Assembly: GCA_030824115.1 (NCBI GenBank)
Contig: JAVBYI010000001.1
Location: 1-64,000 of the forward strand
Source: Rhodocyclaceae bacterium
Lineage (GTDB): Bacteria; Pseudomonadota; Gammaproteobacteria; Burkholderiales; Rhodocyclaceae
Length of the DNA stretch: 64,000 nucleotides
Reading direction: 5' to 3'
Shown here: positions 52,695 to 60,304 of the stretch, piece after piece
How positions within the stretch are numbered: the first letter of the stretch is position 1
Layout of the letters: every line of letters begins with the position of its first letter
The notes under the pieces: model-generated
Told to the model about the DNA's origin: nothing
Databases searched by the model: none
Seen by the model: the letters and a program-made list of their open reading frames with translations, nothing else
Position numbers and translations under genes: made by a program

Positions 52695-52753
52695 ATCGGC
52701 GCAGCCTCTTCGGGCCGCTTCCGGCCTGATGGCCTCCCTGCTGGCGGGACGGC
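52695..52753 (+). repeat. Dispersed element, long 59-bp form, copy 12
   Basis: Begins ATCGGC and ends GCTGGCGGGACGGC, with 39 extra bases between the two halves of the short form. The insert can form a GGCCG-CTTC-CGGCC hairpin. It lies in the spacer between the divergent qseB-type gene and cytochrome c' gene. Confidence 0.85.
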
Positions 52754-52795
52754 ATGATCTAATGCGGCCTGCATCGACCGAAACAAGGAACTCAC

Positions 52796-53239
52796 ATGAA
52801 GCGCACTCTCTCTGTTTTGTTGCTCCTCGCCGGCCTTGGCTCCCTCGGCATTCAGCCCGCCTTCGCCGAAGACAGCCGTCAATTGGCTCCCCTGACGCCG
52901 GCGGCGCAGGAAACCCTGCGGCTGGAAATGCTCGACAACCTGCTGGCCTTCAACGAAATTCTCACGCTGCTCGCCGCCAACAAGGTGAAGGAAGCAGGCC
53001 AGGTGGCCGAAACCCGGCTTGGCAAAACCGCCATGGGAAAGAATGCACGGCTGCCATTCGATGCCCGCCCCGGCCCGCAGATGCCCGCTGCCATGCACGA
53101 ACTGGGACGCAATGGCCATGCCGTCGCCAGTGAGTTCGCGCAGATTGCCAGCAGCGGCAACCAACAGGCGGCGCTTGAAAAATTGCCAGCGCTGCTGAAT
53201 ACCTGCATCGGCTGCCACGCTAGCTACCGTACCCGCTAG
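52796..53239 (+). CDS. Cytochrome c' / c-556-type periplasmic cytochrome
   Basis: This is a 147-residue exported four-helix cytochrome. A signal peptide (LSVLLLLAGLGSLGIQPAFA) is followed by helices, with the haem motif near the C-terminus (CIGCHASYRTR), the typical position for cytochrome c' and c-556. The residue before the bundle (LDNLLAFNEIL) includes Met/Leu positions for the distal side. Such proteins bind nitric oxide or act as electron carriers. It is divergent from the two-component genes, convergent with the cytochrome b gene. Confidence 0.85.
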   Translation: MKRTLSVLLLLAGLGSLGIQPAFAEDSRQLAPLTPAAQETLRLEMLDNLLAFNEILTLLAANKVKEAGQVAETRLGKTAMGKNARLPFDARPGPQMPAAMHELGRNGHAVASEFAQIASSGNQQAALEKLPALLNTCIGCHASYRTR

Positions 53240-53257
53240 ACACAACGCTTGGCGCAT

Positions 53258-53863
53258 TCAACGCGCCAGCCACCAGGCAATCGCGCTTATCCATCCCAGC
53301 ATGACGAGCGCCACCAGCGGTTTGGCGCTGTCGATGGCCTCTGCGGGATTGCCCTGTTTTTTGCCGGTCAGCATCGCCCGCACCAGATTCTCGCGATGGG
53401 CCAGGCTGCCGACAACGACACCGGCGAGGTGAAGCAGCACCACCGCAAGCATTGCAGTGGCCAGGCCCTCGTGCAGTTCCGCGACGCTATCCCCGCCCAT
53501 GTCCTGGTAGATCAGCCAGCCACTCGCCCCGGTCAGCAGTCCAAGCGTCAGCAGCGCAACGATGGCCCAGCCACCGGCAGGATTGTGACCGACCGTATGC
53601 ACCGCCCGGCCGGTCAGCAGGCCCTTGAGATAGCCTAGCGCGGCATCCGGCCCACGCATGAAACTGCCGAAGCGCGCATGCCGCGTGCCCATCACGCCCC
53701 AGAGAAGGCGAAACAGGATGATGCCCACAAAGGCCCCACCGGCATAGGCATGGACAAGACGCCACGTTTCGCTTTCGCTGGTCAGCCAGGCCAGCGCAAA
53801 AGCGCCGACCAGCAGCCAGTGACCGATGCGCACCGGCCAATCCCAGACCAGAATCCTGTTCAT
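53258..53863 (-). CDS. Cytochrome b561-type membrane protein of the SHP/DHC operon
   Basis: This is a 201-residue membrane protein with four core helices and haem-ligating His residues (WDWPVRIGHWLLVGAFALAWL, VHAYAGGAFVGIILFRLLWG, ELHEGLATAMLAVVLLHLAGV). An additional C-terminal helix follows (ALVMLGWISAIAWWL). It is the membrane component that would pass electrons from quinol to the dihaem cytochrome c encoded just upstream. The ATG at 53863 is 1 bp past the stop of that gene. Confidence 0.88.
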   Translation of the reverse strand: MNRILVWDWPVRIGHWLLVGAFALAWLTSESETWRLVHAYAGGAFVGIILFRLLWGVMGTRHARFGSFMRGPDAALGYLKGLLTGRAVHTVGHNPAGGWAIVALLTLGLLTGASGWLIYQDMGGDSVAELHEGLATAMLAVVLLHLAGVVVGSLAHRENLVRAMLTGKKQGNPAEAIDSAKPLVALVMLGWISAIAWWLAR

Positions 53864-53864
53864 C

Positions 53865-54398
53865 TCAGTCTTCCCACTTGCGCCCATCGGGCATCACAAT
53901 TTCCCGCTCGCGGTAGCTGCCCGCCGCCGCCTTGGTATGGCAGGCCGCGCAGTTGGCCGGTGTCTTCACCTTGGCATGCGTCCAGTCGGCCTTCGCCACC
54001 TCATGGTGCTTGCGCTTGAACCAGGCACTCGTCGTGATGCGTGGCAGTTCAGCACCCTCTGCCGTCCCGCCAGCAGGGAGGCCGTCAGGCCGGAAGCGGC
54101 CCGAAGAGGCTGCGCCGACTTTTTTCGGACTGCCTGCATTCCTGACCAGAAAGTTCTCCAGAGCAAGACGCGTTTTCTCATCAAGGCTGGCATTGTCCCC
54201 ATAGTGCTTGTCGAGCGTCGCCATCACCCGGCGCCAATCGTCTGCCGCCATCAACTGCGGCGGAAAAGCGAGGTGACAACTCGTGCACTCGGCCTGAAAG
54301 GCCGGCGGTGCATCGGTCGGCAACGACAACTTGTCGGCATAGGCCGCACAGGATGCAAACAGGAGGGCATAACCCACCACAAATCCCGGGGGTTTCAT
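53865..54398 (-). CDS. dhc: Dihaem cytochrome c DHC carrying a translated long repeat
   Basis: This is a 177-residue periplasmic cytochrome. It has a signal peptide (VVGYALLFASCAAYA), haem motif CTSCH near residue 39 with FPPQLMAADDWRRVMATLDKH in the usual DHC arrangement, and CAACH near 151 followed by YREREIVMPDGRKWED. Between the two haem domains, residues about 93-115 (KVGAASSGRFRPDGLPAGGTA) are encoded by a long copy of the dispersed repeat. The frame is kept. DHC transfers electrons from cytochrome b to SHP. Confidence 0.88.
   Translation of the reverse strand: MKPPGFVVGYALLFASCAAYADKLSLPTDAPPAFQAECTSCHLAFPPQLMAADDWRRVMATLDKHYGDNASLDEKTRLALENFLVRNAGSPKKVGAASSGRFRPDGLPAGGTAEGAELPRITTSAWFKRKHHEVAKADWTHAKVKTPANCAACHTKAAAGSYREREIVMPDGRKWED
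54061..54119 (-). repeat. Dispersed element, long 59-bp form, copy 13, inside the dhc gene
   Basis: Minus strand begins GTCGGC and ends GCTGGCGGGACGGC with the 39-base insert. It has no stop codon in the dhc frame and adds about 20 residues between the haem domains. Confidence 0.88.
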
Positions 54399-54399
54399 G

Positions 54400-54804
54400 T
54401 CAACGCCCTCCCATCAGATAAGCCACGAAGTCTGCCTTCTCGGCGGCGTTGCATTCACGTCCGACAACCTCGGTGCAATTGCGCCGGAACCACTTTTCCA
54501 CCTTGGCCGAATCACTGAAGCGGTCGGCATTCGCGCTCGGTGCCAGCGGCTTGATCGCCTTGTCGGTCACCGCATGACGTCCCGGCTGTGCAGGACTGTC
54601 GGTATGGCAACTGGTGCACGCCGGCATCTTCGCCGACACATTGAACTGCCGCTTGTAGAACTCGGCGCCGCGCTGGGCCGAGGGCTGGAAGCCGGCAGTT
54701 TGTTTGGCCGCCTCGGCCTGGTAACCCGCCAGTATTTCAGCAGGCGCCGCCGCCTGGGCCGCCGTGGCACAGACAATGGCGAGTATGGAAAATACGGTTT
54801 TCAT
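54400..54804 (-). CDS. shp: SHP-like oxygen-binding cytochrome c (DUF1924)
   Basis: This is a 134-residue exported monohaem cytochrome. It has a signal peptide (TVFSILAIVCATAAQA) and haem motif CTSCH near 62. The segment KWFRRNCTEVVGRECNAAEK holds the Asn that is the labile haem ligand in SHP and a Cys pair that forms a disulfide. SHP binds oxygen and nitric oxide in the reduced form. It is followed by dhc (1-bp gap) and cytochrome b, the recognised three-gene SHP operon. Its promoter carries a CTTAAG array. Confidence 0.85.
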   Translation of the reverse strand: MKTVFSILAIVCATAAQAAAPAEILAGYQAEAAKQTAGFQPSAQRGAEFYKRQFNVSAKMPACTSCHTDSPAQPGRHAVTDKAIKPLAPSANADRFSDSAKVEKWFRRNCTEVVGRECNAAEKADFVAYLMGGR

Positions 54805-54856
54805 GATCAGGCTCCTTGGGTACGGTTGAACATGGTATGCAGTATGCGAAGCCAAG

Positions 54857-54895
54857 CTTAGGGCGCGATTAAGGCGACCTTAAGGCCGGCTTAAC
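54857..54895. promoter_or_regulatory. CTTAAG-type array A upstream of the SHP operon
   Basis: Half-sites CTTAGG, ATTAAG, CTTAAG and CTTAAC start at 54857, 54868, 54879 and 54890, exactly 11 bp apart. The last overlaps the stop codon of the ferric-reductase-like gene. The pattern fits tandem binding of a PmrA/QseB-type regulator. Confidence 0.75.
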
Positions 54896-56210
54896 GCATC
54901 TCGAATGCCTCCTGATGGAAACGCAATTTGCCTTTCCATGTCATTGCCAGTCCTTGCCTGAAAGCGTCTGCCAAGCCCTGTGGGCCACAGAACCAGACCT
55001 CCGCCTTGCGCGCTGACGCATTCGCCAGATCCAGCGCCGCCGCGTCGAGCCGCTCGCCCTGCTGTGCGCCATGCACCAGAAGACGAACACCCGGCAGAGC
55101 AGCACACAGCGTGTGCAAACGTTCAACAAAAGGATCGGCGCTGCGGTCGCGCGTGCAGTAGTGAAGGTCTACCTGTGGTGCTTGCTCGGGGTGTGCCTGC
55201 AATGATTCCAGCCAAGCAAGAAAGGGGGTCACGCCGATGCCGCCCGCAACCCATATCTGGCGCCACGTCGCATCATGCCGATCAAATTGGAAGCGGCCAT
55301 AAGGGCCTTCAACCTGCACCGACTGGCCGACTTGCACGCGCTGCGCAAGGGTCTTTGTGTAATCACCCAGCCCCTTGATACAGAAGCGGATCGTCCCGTC
55401 GCCCTGATCGGCGCTGGCAATCGTAAAGGGGTGGGGCGCTTCCTCGCGATCAAAACGGATAAACGCAAACTGCCCGGCACGATGACGACGCCACTTGCCG
55501 GCGAGCTGGCAGGTGATTTCGGTCACTTCCCCCATTTGCTGTACGGCAACAACCGATCCGGCCGCTTGCCGGCTGCGCCCGATCCAGCCAGCCAGCGCAA
55601 TCGCGGCGGAAATGGTTCCGATCACCAGACAAGTCGCCAGCAGCATGCCCACCGGCTGCGTCCAGTAGGCGGACGGTGCCAGCAGCGCGGCATGCAGCAC
55701 CAACATCAGGTACAGCACCGGCATCGCCCGATGAATAGTGCGCCAAAGATGATAGGGAAAGCGCTTCCACAAGGTCAGCACCAGAATTGCCAGCGCCGCA
55801 TAGAGCGCCCATTCGCCCATATCTTCCGCCAGCTTGCGCATCTGCTCAAGCAAGCCGATGTACTTCTCCTTCGGCACGCGACCGACCTTGCCGATCGAGG
55901 TCTTGATCAGGTCACTCGCCATTTCGACCAGCCAGTGGCCGGCACCCAGACCAATCGCCAGCATGCCTGACCACTTGTGCAGGCGGTAGATACGATCCAT
56001 CCCGCCGAGCGGTTTTTCCAGCCAGACCGGCCGGGTCGCCAGCAGCATGGTGAGGGACATCAGCACGACCGATCCCAGACCGGTGAGATGCAGGGCTTCC
56101 CGCCACACAATCCACGGCAGCGTACTGCCCTCCGGAAAGCTGGTTGCAGTAAAGGCGACATACCAGACAGCCGCCACCAGCATCAGGATGCTCGACAGTA
56201 TCAGCTTCAT
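54891..56210 (-). CDS. Ferric-reductase-like transmembrane flavocytochrome
   Basis: This is a 439-residue protein. Six membrane helices (about 1-210) contain His residues for two b haems (RLHKWSGMLAIGLGAGHWLVE, LWRTIHRAMPVLYLMLVLHAALL). A cytoplasmic FAD/NAD(P)H-binding reductase module follows: RAGQFAFIRF, HPFTIAS, GPYGRF, VAGGIGVTPFLAWLES, CGPQGLADAFR. It should move electrons from NAD(P)H across the inner membrane. The ATG at 56210 is used (a GTG precedes it). It follows a small secreted-protein gene in the same direction. Confidence 0.87.
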   Translation of the reverse strand: MKLILSSILMLVAAVWYVAFTATSFPEGSTLPWIVWREALHLTGLGSVVLMSLTMLLATRPVWLEKPLGGMDRIYRLHKWSGMLAIGLGAGHWLVEMASDLIKTSIGKVGRVPKEKYIGLLEQMRKLAEDMGEWALYAALAILVLTLWKRFPYHLWRTIHRAMPVLYLMLVLHAALLAPSAYWTQPVGMLLATCLVIGTISAAIALAGWIGRSRQAAGSVVAVQQMGEVTEITCQLAGKWRRHRAGQFAFIRFDREEAPHPFTIASADQGDGTIRFCIKGLGDYTKTLAQRVQVGQSVQVEGPYGRFQFDRHDATWRQIWVAGGIGVTPFLAWLESLQAHPEQAPQVDLHYCTRDRSADPFVERLHTLCAALPGVRLLVHGAQQGERLDAAALDLANASARKAEVWFCGPQGLADAFRQGLAMTWKGKLRFHQEAFEMR

Positions 56211-56222
56211 CACGCGCCCCGC

Positions 56223-56510
56223 TCAATCGTCGTCATGCTCGCGATGTTTGCTGCGGCGGGAGGGCCGGTCATCCTTGGGCATTGGCTTGTCACCCCAGGC
56301 GGCGCGGTAGGCTTCGGCACCGGTGAAGCGACATTTGCGGTTCGCACCCACCTTGCTGAGCAGCGCCGTGTTCGGCTTGTCCGGCACACCCGCATGGGCC
56401 TTGATCTGGGTACGGATCTGGTCGCAGGATTCAGCTGGGGAATCGACGGGGGCGGCTGCATGTACGGTTCCGATGCAGAACAGCAGGAGGGATAGTGTGG
56501 CAAGTTTCAT
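56223..56510 (-). CDS. Small exported protein with two conserved-looking cysteines
   Basis: This is a 95-residue protein. A signal peptide (KLATLSLLLFCIGTVHAAA) is followed by ESCDQIRTQIKAH and ANRKCRFTGAEAYRAAWGDKPMP, with two Cys likely forming a disulfide, and a charged His/Asp tail (SKHREHDDD) that might bind metal. I recognise no named family. It is the first gene of the operon with the flavocytochrome and sits behind CTTAAG array B. Confidence 0.65.
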   Translation of the reverse strand: MKLATLSLLLFCIGTVHAAAPVDSPAESCDQIRTQIKAHAGVPDKPNTALLSKVGANRKCRFTGAEAYRAAWGDKPMPKDDRPSRRSKHREHDDD

Positions 56511-56563
56511 GGCGGATCTCCTTTGGCGTGCGTTGAACATGCACCGCAGTTTGAGGCCCGAAA

Positions 56564-56602
56564 CTTAAGACGGGCTTAGCCTTCCCTTATGGGGTGCTTA
56601 AA
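56564..56602. promoter_or_regulatory. CTTAAG-type array B upstream of the flavocytochrome operon
   Basis: Half-sites CTTAAG, CTTAGC, CTTATG and CTTAAA start at 56564, 56575, 56586 and 56597, all 11 bp apart. Confidence 0.75.
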
Positions 56603-56613
56603 CGGCCGGGAGG

Positions 56614-57372
56614 TCAATCATCGTCGTCATGCTTCCTGCCCTCACGCTTCCGCTCACCCTTGCCCCCATTACTGTAGGGGCCGCGAATATCGTGCTCGTC
56701 GGCATTGCGGTGGCACTCTGTACAGTTGTCGTAATCGCGGATGCCTTCTTCGATATGTTCGCGACGGATTTTCTGCGGCGAGTGCTCGTGGCAGCCGTAG
56801 CAGGTGTAGCGGCTGTAGTCGTTGCGCTCGTGGCAGGTGACGCATTTCGCATTGTGGTCGCGGTCCAGTTCGAAATACTTGGCGTGATCGAAGGTCGCCG
56901 GCGTCCATTTCTCCTGGCTGTGGCACTGGCTGCAATTGCCGGTGATCTGCTGGTGGAGCGAGTCCTTCGGGGACTTGTGGCAACCCTGGCATTCGTCGCG
57001 GGTCGCCTTCTGTAACAGACGATGGTTGAAGTGCCCGGTGGGACGAAAACGCTTCACGCCGGCATGGTCACTGTGACAGGCCACGCAGTCGTCATTGACC
57101 AATTTCTGGTGGAAGGGCGTGCTGGTGAGCGGCTTGGCGATGGGCAGACCCAACGTATTCAGGCGGCCGATGTCTGCCGGCTTGTGACAGGTGATGCAGC
57201 GTGGTGAATCGGCGCCGGTGAAGGACGCGTGGCAGGCAAAGCAGTCGGCCTCCAGCTTGGCATGCCCGGGAATCAGCTTGCCTGGGCCTACCATCAGGTG
57301 CGGATAAACAAACGCCAGCACGGCCAGCATCAGCAGATTCGCGGCAAGAACCCATTTCACGGTGCGGCTCAT
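56614..57372 (-). CDS. Octahaem cytochrome c with N-terminal membrane anchor
   Basis: This is a 252-residue protein. An uncleaved-looking N-terminal helix (WVLAANLLMLAVLAFVYPHLM) precedes eight CXXCH motifs: CFACH, CITCH, CVACH, CQGCH, CSQCH, CVTCH, CYGCH, CTECH. The spacing is dense, as in class III or NapC-like tandem cytochromes. The tail is strongly charged (KGERKREGRKHDDDD). It is a periplasmic electron conduit. The ATG overlaps the stop of the upstream cytochrome b gene by 3 bp, so it is the third gene of an operon with a flavin/2Fe-2S reductase. Confidence 0.88.
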   Translation of the reverse strand: MSRTVKWVLAANLLMLAVLAFVYPHLMVGPGKLIPGHAKLEADCFACHASFTGADSPRCITCHKPADIGRLNTLGLPIAKPLTSTPFHQKLVNDDCVACHSDHAGVKRFRPTGHFNHRLLQKATRDECQGCHKSPKDSLHQQITGNCSQCHSQEKWTPATFDHAKYFELDRDHNAKCVTCHERNDYSRYTCYGCHEHSPQKIRREHIEEGIRDYDNCTECHRNADEHDIRGPYSNGGKGERKREGRKHDDDD

Positions 57373-57947
57373 ACCCACCCCCAGAACAGGAAGATGCTGA
57401 TGATGTGGCCCAGCGCCAGCACGGCAAAGACGATGAAGATTGGGATGTGCACCTTGCGCCATTGGGTCATGGCATCGAGCGTGACGGCATCCCAGAACAC
57501 CGCACGCTCCACCTCGGCTTTCGACAGGCCGCGCAACTGGTAGTGATCACGCTGCCCCAGCACATGTTCGCGTGAACGCGCCAGCAGCAGTTTGCCGACC
57601 ATGCCGCTGATCACATTGACGCCCATCGCCACCGTCGCCAGCCAGGGCAGGATGGCGTTGAAGTGGATGCCGGCATGCAGCAGCACCATCAGCGAACCGA
57701 GCCAGGTGCCGATCTCGTGCATGTTCAACCAGGATTTGACGTTGCCGGAGGTGATGATCTTGCGCTTGCGCAGCGAGTAGACCAGTGAGCCGATGATCAG
57801 CAGGGTGCCGGGAATGCCGAGGTAGCGGCCGACCCAGACGAGGTTCAAGCGATGGAGCAGCCAGTCGCCGGCCAGCGTGGCAGCGGCCAGCAGGCCGAGC
57901 AACAGCGTAAAGGGCAGGATATGGCGATACCAAAGTGTCTTTGTCAT
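57369..57947 (-). CDS. Cytochrome b-type membrane protein (DUF4405-like)
   Basis: This is a 192-residue protein with four main helices and His pairs suited to b-haem binding (SWLNMHEIGTWLGSLMVLLHAGIHFNA, WRKVHIPIFIVFAVLALGHIISIFLFWGW). An insert with charged residues (SREHVLGQRDHYQLRGLSKAEVE) sits between helices 3 and 4. Its ATG at 57947 overlaps the TGA of the reductase gene by one base. It probably bridges the cytoplasmic-side reductase and the periplasmic octahaem cytochrome. Confidence 0.78.
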   Translation of the reverse strand: MTKTLWYRHILPFTLLLGLLAAATLAGDWLLHRLNLVWVGRYLGIPGTLLIIGSLVYSLRKRKIITSGNVKSWLNMHEIGTWLGSLMVLLHAGIHFNAILPWLATVAMGVNVISGMVGKLLLARSREHVLGQRDHYQLRGLSKAEVERAVFWDAVTLDAMTQWRKVHIPIFIVFAVLALGHIISIFLFWGWV

Positions 57948-59194
57948 CAGGCCTCCAGAGTCACGCTGGTCTTCGGCGTGCAGGTGCACAGCAGGCAGGT
58001 TCCCGGTTCGGGATCGTAATCCGGCGGGTTGCGATAGGCGACCTCGCCGGACTGGATCGTCGTCTGACAACTGCCACAACCGCCGCCACGACAGCCGGAA
58101 TCGACGCGGACGCCATTGGCCTCGGCAAAGTCGAGCAAGCTGCCGGAAGCGGGCTGCCAAGGCAGTTGCTTGCCGGATTTAGCGAACGTCACCACGATGT
58201 CACTCTGCTGCGCCGGGTTTTCCACTGTCGCCGCCGGCTTGCGCTTGATCGAGGCCGGGCCGAAGGCCTCGAAGTGGATGTGTGCATCCGGCACACCCCA
58301 TTCCTCCAGCGCCATGACCAGACTTTCCATCATCGGCGTCGGGCCGCAGATATAGAAGTGATAGGGCCTGAGTGGCAACTGCCGGCGCAGCAGATCGACA
58401 TCGACACGGCCGTGATGCTGGTAATCGCGTCCCATCTGGTCTTCCGGCAGCGGGTCGCTGAAGCAGAAGCGCAAATGAAAATTCGGATGGGCAGCCGCCA
58501 ATGCTTCGAGCTGTGCCTGCATCACGGGCTCACGGCGATTGCGCACACCGTAGAACAGCCAGACCTCGCGTCCCGGCTGTTCGGCGAGGCACCAGTGCAA
58601 CATCGAGAGCATCGGCGTGATGCCGATGCCGCCACCGATCAGCACCACCGGCGCATCGCTGCGGTCGATATGAAAATGGCCGCCGGGCGCGCGTACCTGC
58701 AGGATGTCACCGACCGCGACATGATCATGGAAGTGATTCGATGAACGCCCCGGGGGGACATCGCAACCCGCAGGTGGCGGGACGCGCTTGATCGACACCC
58801 GGTAGCAGTCCGGGCGGGGCGCATCCGACAGCGAATAGCAGCGGATGAGCTGCTCCGTCGGCAGATCCAGCCGGAAGGTGAGAAATTGTCCGGGCAGGAA
58901 GGCGGGTAGCGGCTTGCCATCTTCGGGGGCGAGATGGAAGGAACAGATTGTCCCGGCCGCATCCTCGATCACCCTGCGTTCGACGCGGAAAGGCCGGAAA
59001 CCCGTCCACGCCGCCACATGTGCCGGCTCCCTCGCCTCTGCTGGTGTCGCCTCCGCCGGCACTACCTGTCCCGGCATACCGCCACGCAGGGACTGATATT
59101 CCCGCCACGTTCGCCAAAAGCTGATACCCAGCCACAGCGCAAGTTGTAACGCGATGCCGAGGACAATCCACAGGAGCAGCGAGAATGAAGTCAT
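57947..59194 (-). CDS. Membrane-anchored ferredoxin-NAD(P) reductase with C-terminal 2Fe-2S domain
   Basis: This is a 415-residue protein. An N-terminal helix (LLLWIVLGIALQLALWLGISF) is followed by an FAD domain (LIRCYSLSDAP), an NAD(P)-binding domain (LIGGGIGITPMLSML, YICGPTPMMESL) and a plant-type 2Fe-2S ferredoxin domain (SGCRGGGCGSCQ, later CLLC). The layout resembles NADH-dependent reductase components of oxygenases and hybrid-cluster reductases. In this operon it probably feeds electrons to the cytochrome b and octahaem cytochrome. It is divergent from a small secreted-protein gene across CTTAAG array C. Confidence 0.88.
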   Translation of the reverse strand: MTSFSLLLWIVLGIALQLALWLGISFWRTWREYQSLRGGMPGQVVPAEATPAEAREPAHVAAWTGFRPFRVERRVIEDAAGTICSFHLAPEDGKPLPAFLPGQFLTFRLDLPTEQLIRCYSLSDAPRPDCYRVSIKRVPPPAGCDVPPGRSSNHFHDHVAVGDILQVRAPGGHFHIDRSDAPVVLIGGGIGITPMLSMLHWCLAEQPGREVWLFYGVRNRREPVMQAQLEALAAAHPNFHLRFCFSDPLPEDQMGRDYQHHGRVDVDLLRRQLPLRPYHFYICGPTPMMESLVMALEEWGVPDAHIHFEAFGPASIKRKPAATVENPAQQSDIVVTFAKSGKQLPWQPASGSLLDFAEANGVRVDSGCRGGGCGSCQTTIQSGEVAYRNPPDYDPEPGTCLLCTCTPKTSVTLEA

Positions 59195-59217
59195 GGGGAC
59201 ATGATGTCAAACGAAGC

Positions 59218-59256
59218 TTAAGAATCGCTTATGACGACCTTAAGCTTCTCTTAAGC
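59218..59256. promoter_or_regulatory. CTTAAG-type array C between divergent operons
   Basis: Half-sites CTTAAG, CTTATG, CTTAAG and CTTAAG start at 59218, 59229, 59240 and 59251, all 11 bp apart. It lies between the reductase/octahaem operon and the exported-protein gene at 59326, and could control both. Confidence 0.8.
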
Positions 59257-59325
59257 CTTCCGATGACAAAAGCCCCTAGCCTCTCTTCTGCTTCATTTCA
59301 TCAACCCTCATGGAGAAACCTCCGC

Positions 59326-59796
59326 ATGAAACGTCATATCCTCAGCGCCCTGATCGTCACCTTCCTCGCTGCCGGCGCACCTGCGTTTGCCGCCAATGAT
59401 GCGCACGATCACGGTCATGCCACGGCAACCGCCACCCTGCAACTGAATGCCGGCAAGCAATGGGAAACCGACGCGGCGCTGCGCAAGGCCATGGGCGAGA
59501 TTCGCCAGTCGATGGCATCCTCGCTGCACGCGATCCATGAAAACAAGCTGTCGCCCAAGGCTTACGGTGCGTTGGCGAAAAAGGTAGAGCGCAGCGTCGG
59601 CGACATCGTCGCCAACTGCAAGCTGCCGCCTGCCGCCGACGCCCAACTGCACATCGTCATCGCCGAACTGTTGGCCGGTGCGGAACAGATGGCGGGCAAA
59701 GCCAAACGCATGGACGGCGCCGTCAAGGTGATCGGCGCGCTCGACAACTACGGCAAGTATTTTGACGACCCCGGCTTCCAGCCGATCGCGCATTGA
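59326..59796 (+). CDS. Exported helical protein of unknown function
   Basis: This is a 156-residue periplasmic protein. A signal peptide (ILSALIVTFLAAGAPAFA) is followed by a His-rich start (NDAHDHGHATATATLQLN) that may bind metal. Helices follow (AALRKAMGEIRQSMASSLHAIHENKLSPKAYGALAKKVERSVGDIV), with a single Cys (NCKLPPAADAQLHIVIAELLAGAEQM). The pattern resembles a cytochrome-c'-like bundle without haem. I cannot name the family with confidence. It is behind array C and convergent with the BON lipoprotein gene. Confidence 0.7.
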   Translation: MKRHILSALIVTFLAAGAPAFAANDAHDHGHATATATLQLNAGKQWETDAALRKAMGEIRQSMASSLHAIHENKLSPKAYGALAKKVERSVGDIVANCKLPPAADAQLHIVIAELLAGAEQMAGKAKRMDGAVKVIGALDNYGKYFDDPGFQPIAH

Positions 59797-59808
59797 GACA
59801 ATGCAAAC

Positions 59809-60159
59809 CTAACTGCCTGACTTTCTCAAGCCAAGCTCATCATGGATGCTATGCGCACCGTCGATACTGCGGGCCAGCTCAATCACTTGGTCGATCTGGC
59901 GCTGGTTGTCGACCAGGCCCGTGAGCCGGACATCGCCGTTGCGCGTGGCAACCTCGATATCGAACCGATTGAGGTTGGTATCCCCATGCAGCGCCGCCTT
60001 GACCTTTGCCGTCACACTGGCGTCCCGCTCAGGGGGCCGGCTAGTGCTCTGAGCCAGTTTCTCGACCAGATCCGGGGGCATGTTGCAGCCACCGAGCGGT
60101 AGCGCCAGCATGCCGGCCAGCGTTGCTCCCCGGAAGAGTAATCCTGTGCGCATTTTCAT
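59809..60159 (-). CDS. BON-domain lipoprotein
   Basis: This is a 116-residue lipoprotein (lipobox LPLGGC, signal from MKMRTGLLFRGATLAGML). It has one BON domain: VTAKVKAALHGDTNLNRFDIEVATRNGDVRLTGLVDN in part, ending QVIELARSIDGAHSIHDELGLR. BON proteins such as OsmY bind phospholipid and stabilise the envelope under stress. It stands alone between the exported-protein gene and a long repeat copy. Confidence 0.85.
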   Translation of the reverse strand: MKMRTGLLFRGATLAGMLALPLGGCNMPPDLVEKLAQSTSRPPERDASVTAKVKAALHGDTNLNRFDIEVATRNGDVRLTGLVDNQRQIDQVIELARSIDGAHSIHDELGLRKSGS

Positions 60160-60224
60160 TGGGTAATTTCCTTTTGCAAACGTTTATCAAACCATCCGTT
60201 CAGCTTGACGGCCCTGCTGTCATT

Positions 60225-60283
60225 GCCGTCTCGCCAGCAGGGAGGCCGCTAGGCCGGAAGCGGCCCGAAGAGGCTGCGCCGAC
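60225..60283 (-). repeat. Dispersed element, long 59-bp form, copy 14
   Basis: Minus strand begins GTCGGC and ends GCTGGCGAGACGGC with the 39-base insert. It lies between the BON gene and the end of the HD-GYP gene, about 20 bp after the HD-GYP stop codon. Confidence 0.85.
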
Positions 60284-60304
60284 TTTTCAGAGCGTAATGT
60301 CAGA

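Noticed and set aside
54400-54804. Possible function of the DUF1924 cytochrome as an ordinary electron carrier
   Set aside because: The Asn-Cys context (FRRNC...GREC) and linkage to a dihaem cytochrome, cytochrome b and a QseBC-type pair fit SHP better than a simple class I cytochrome.
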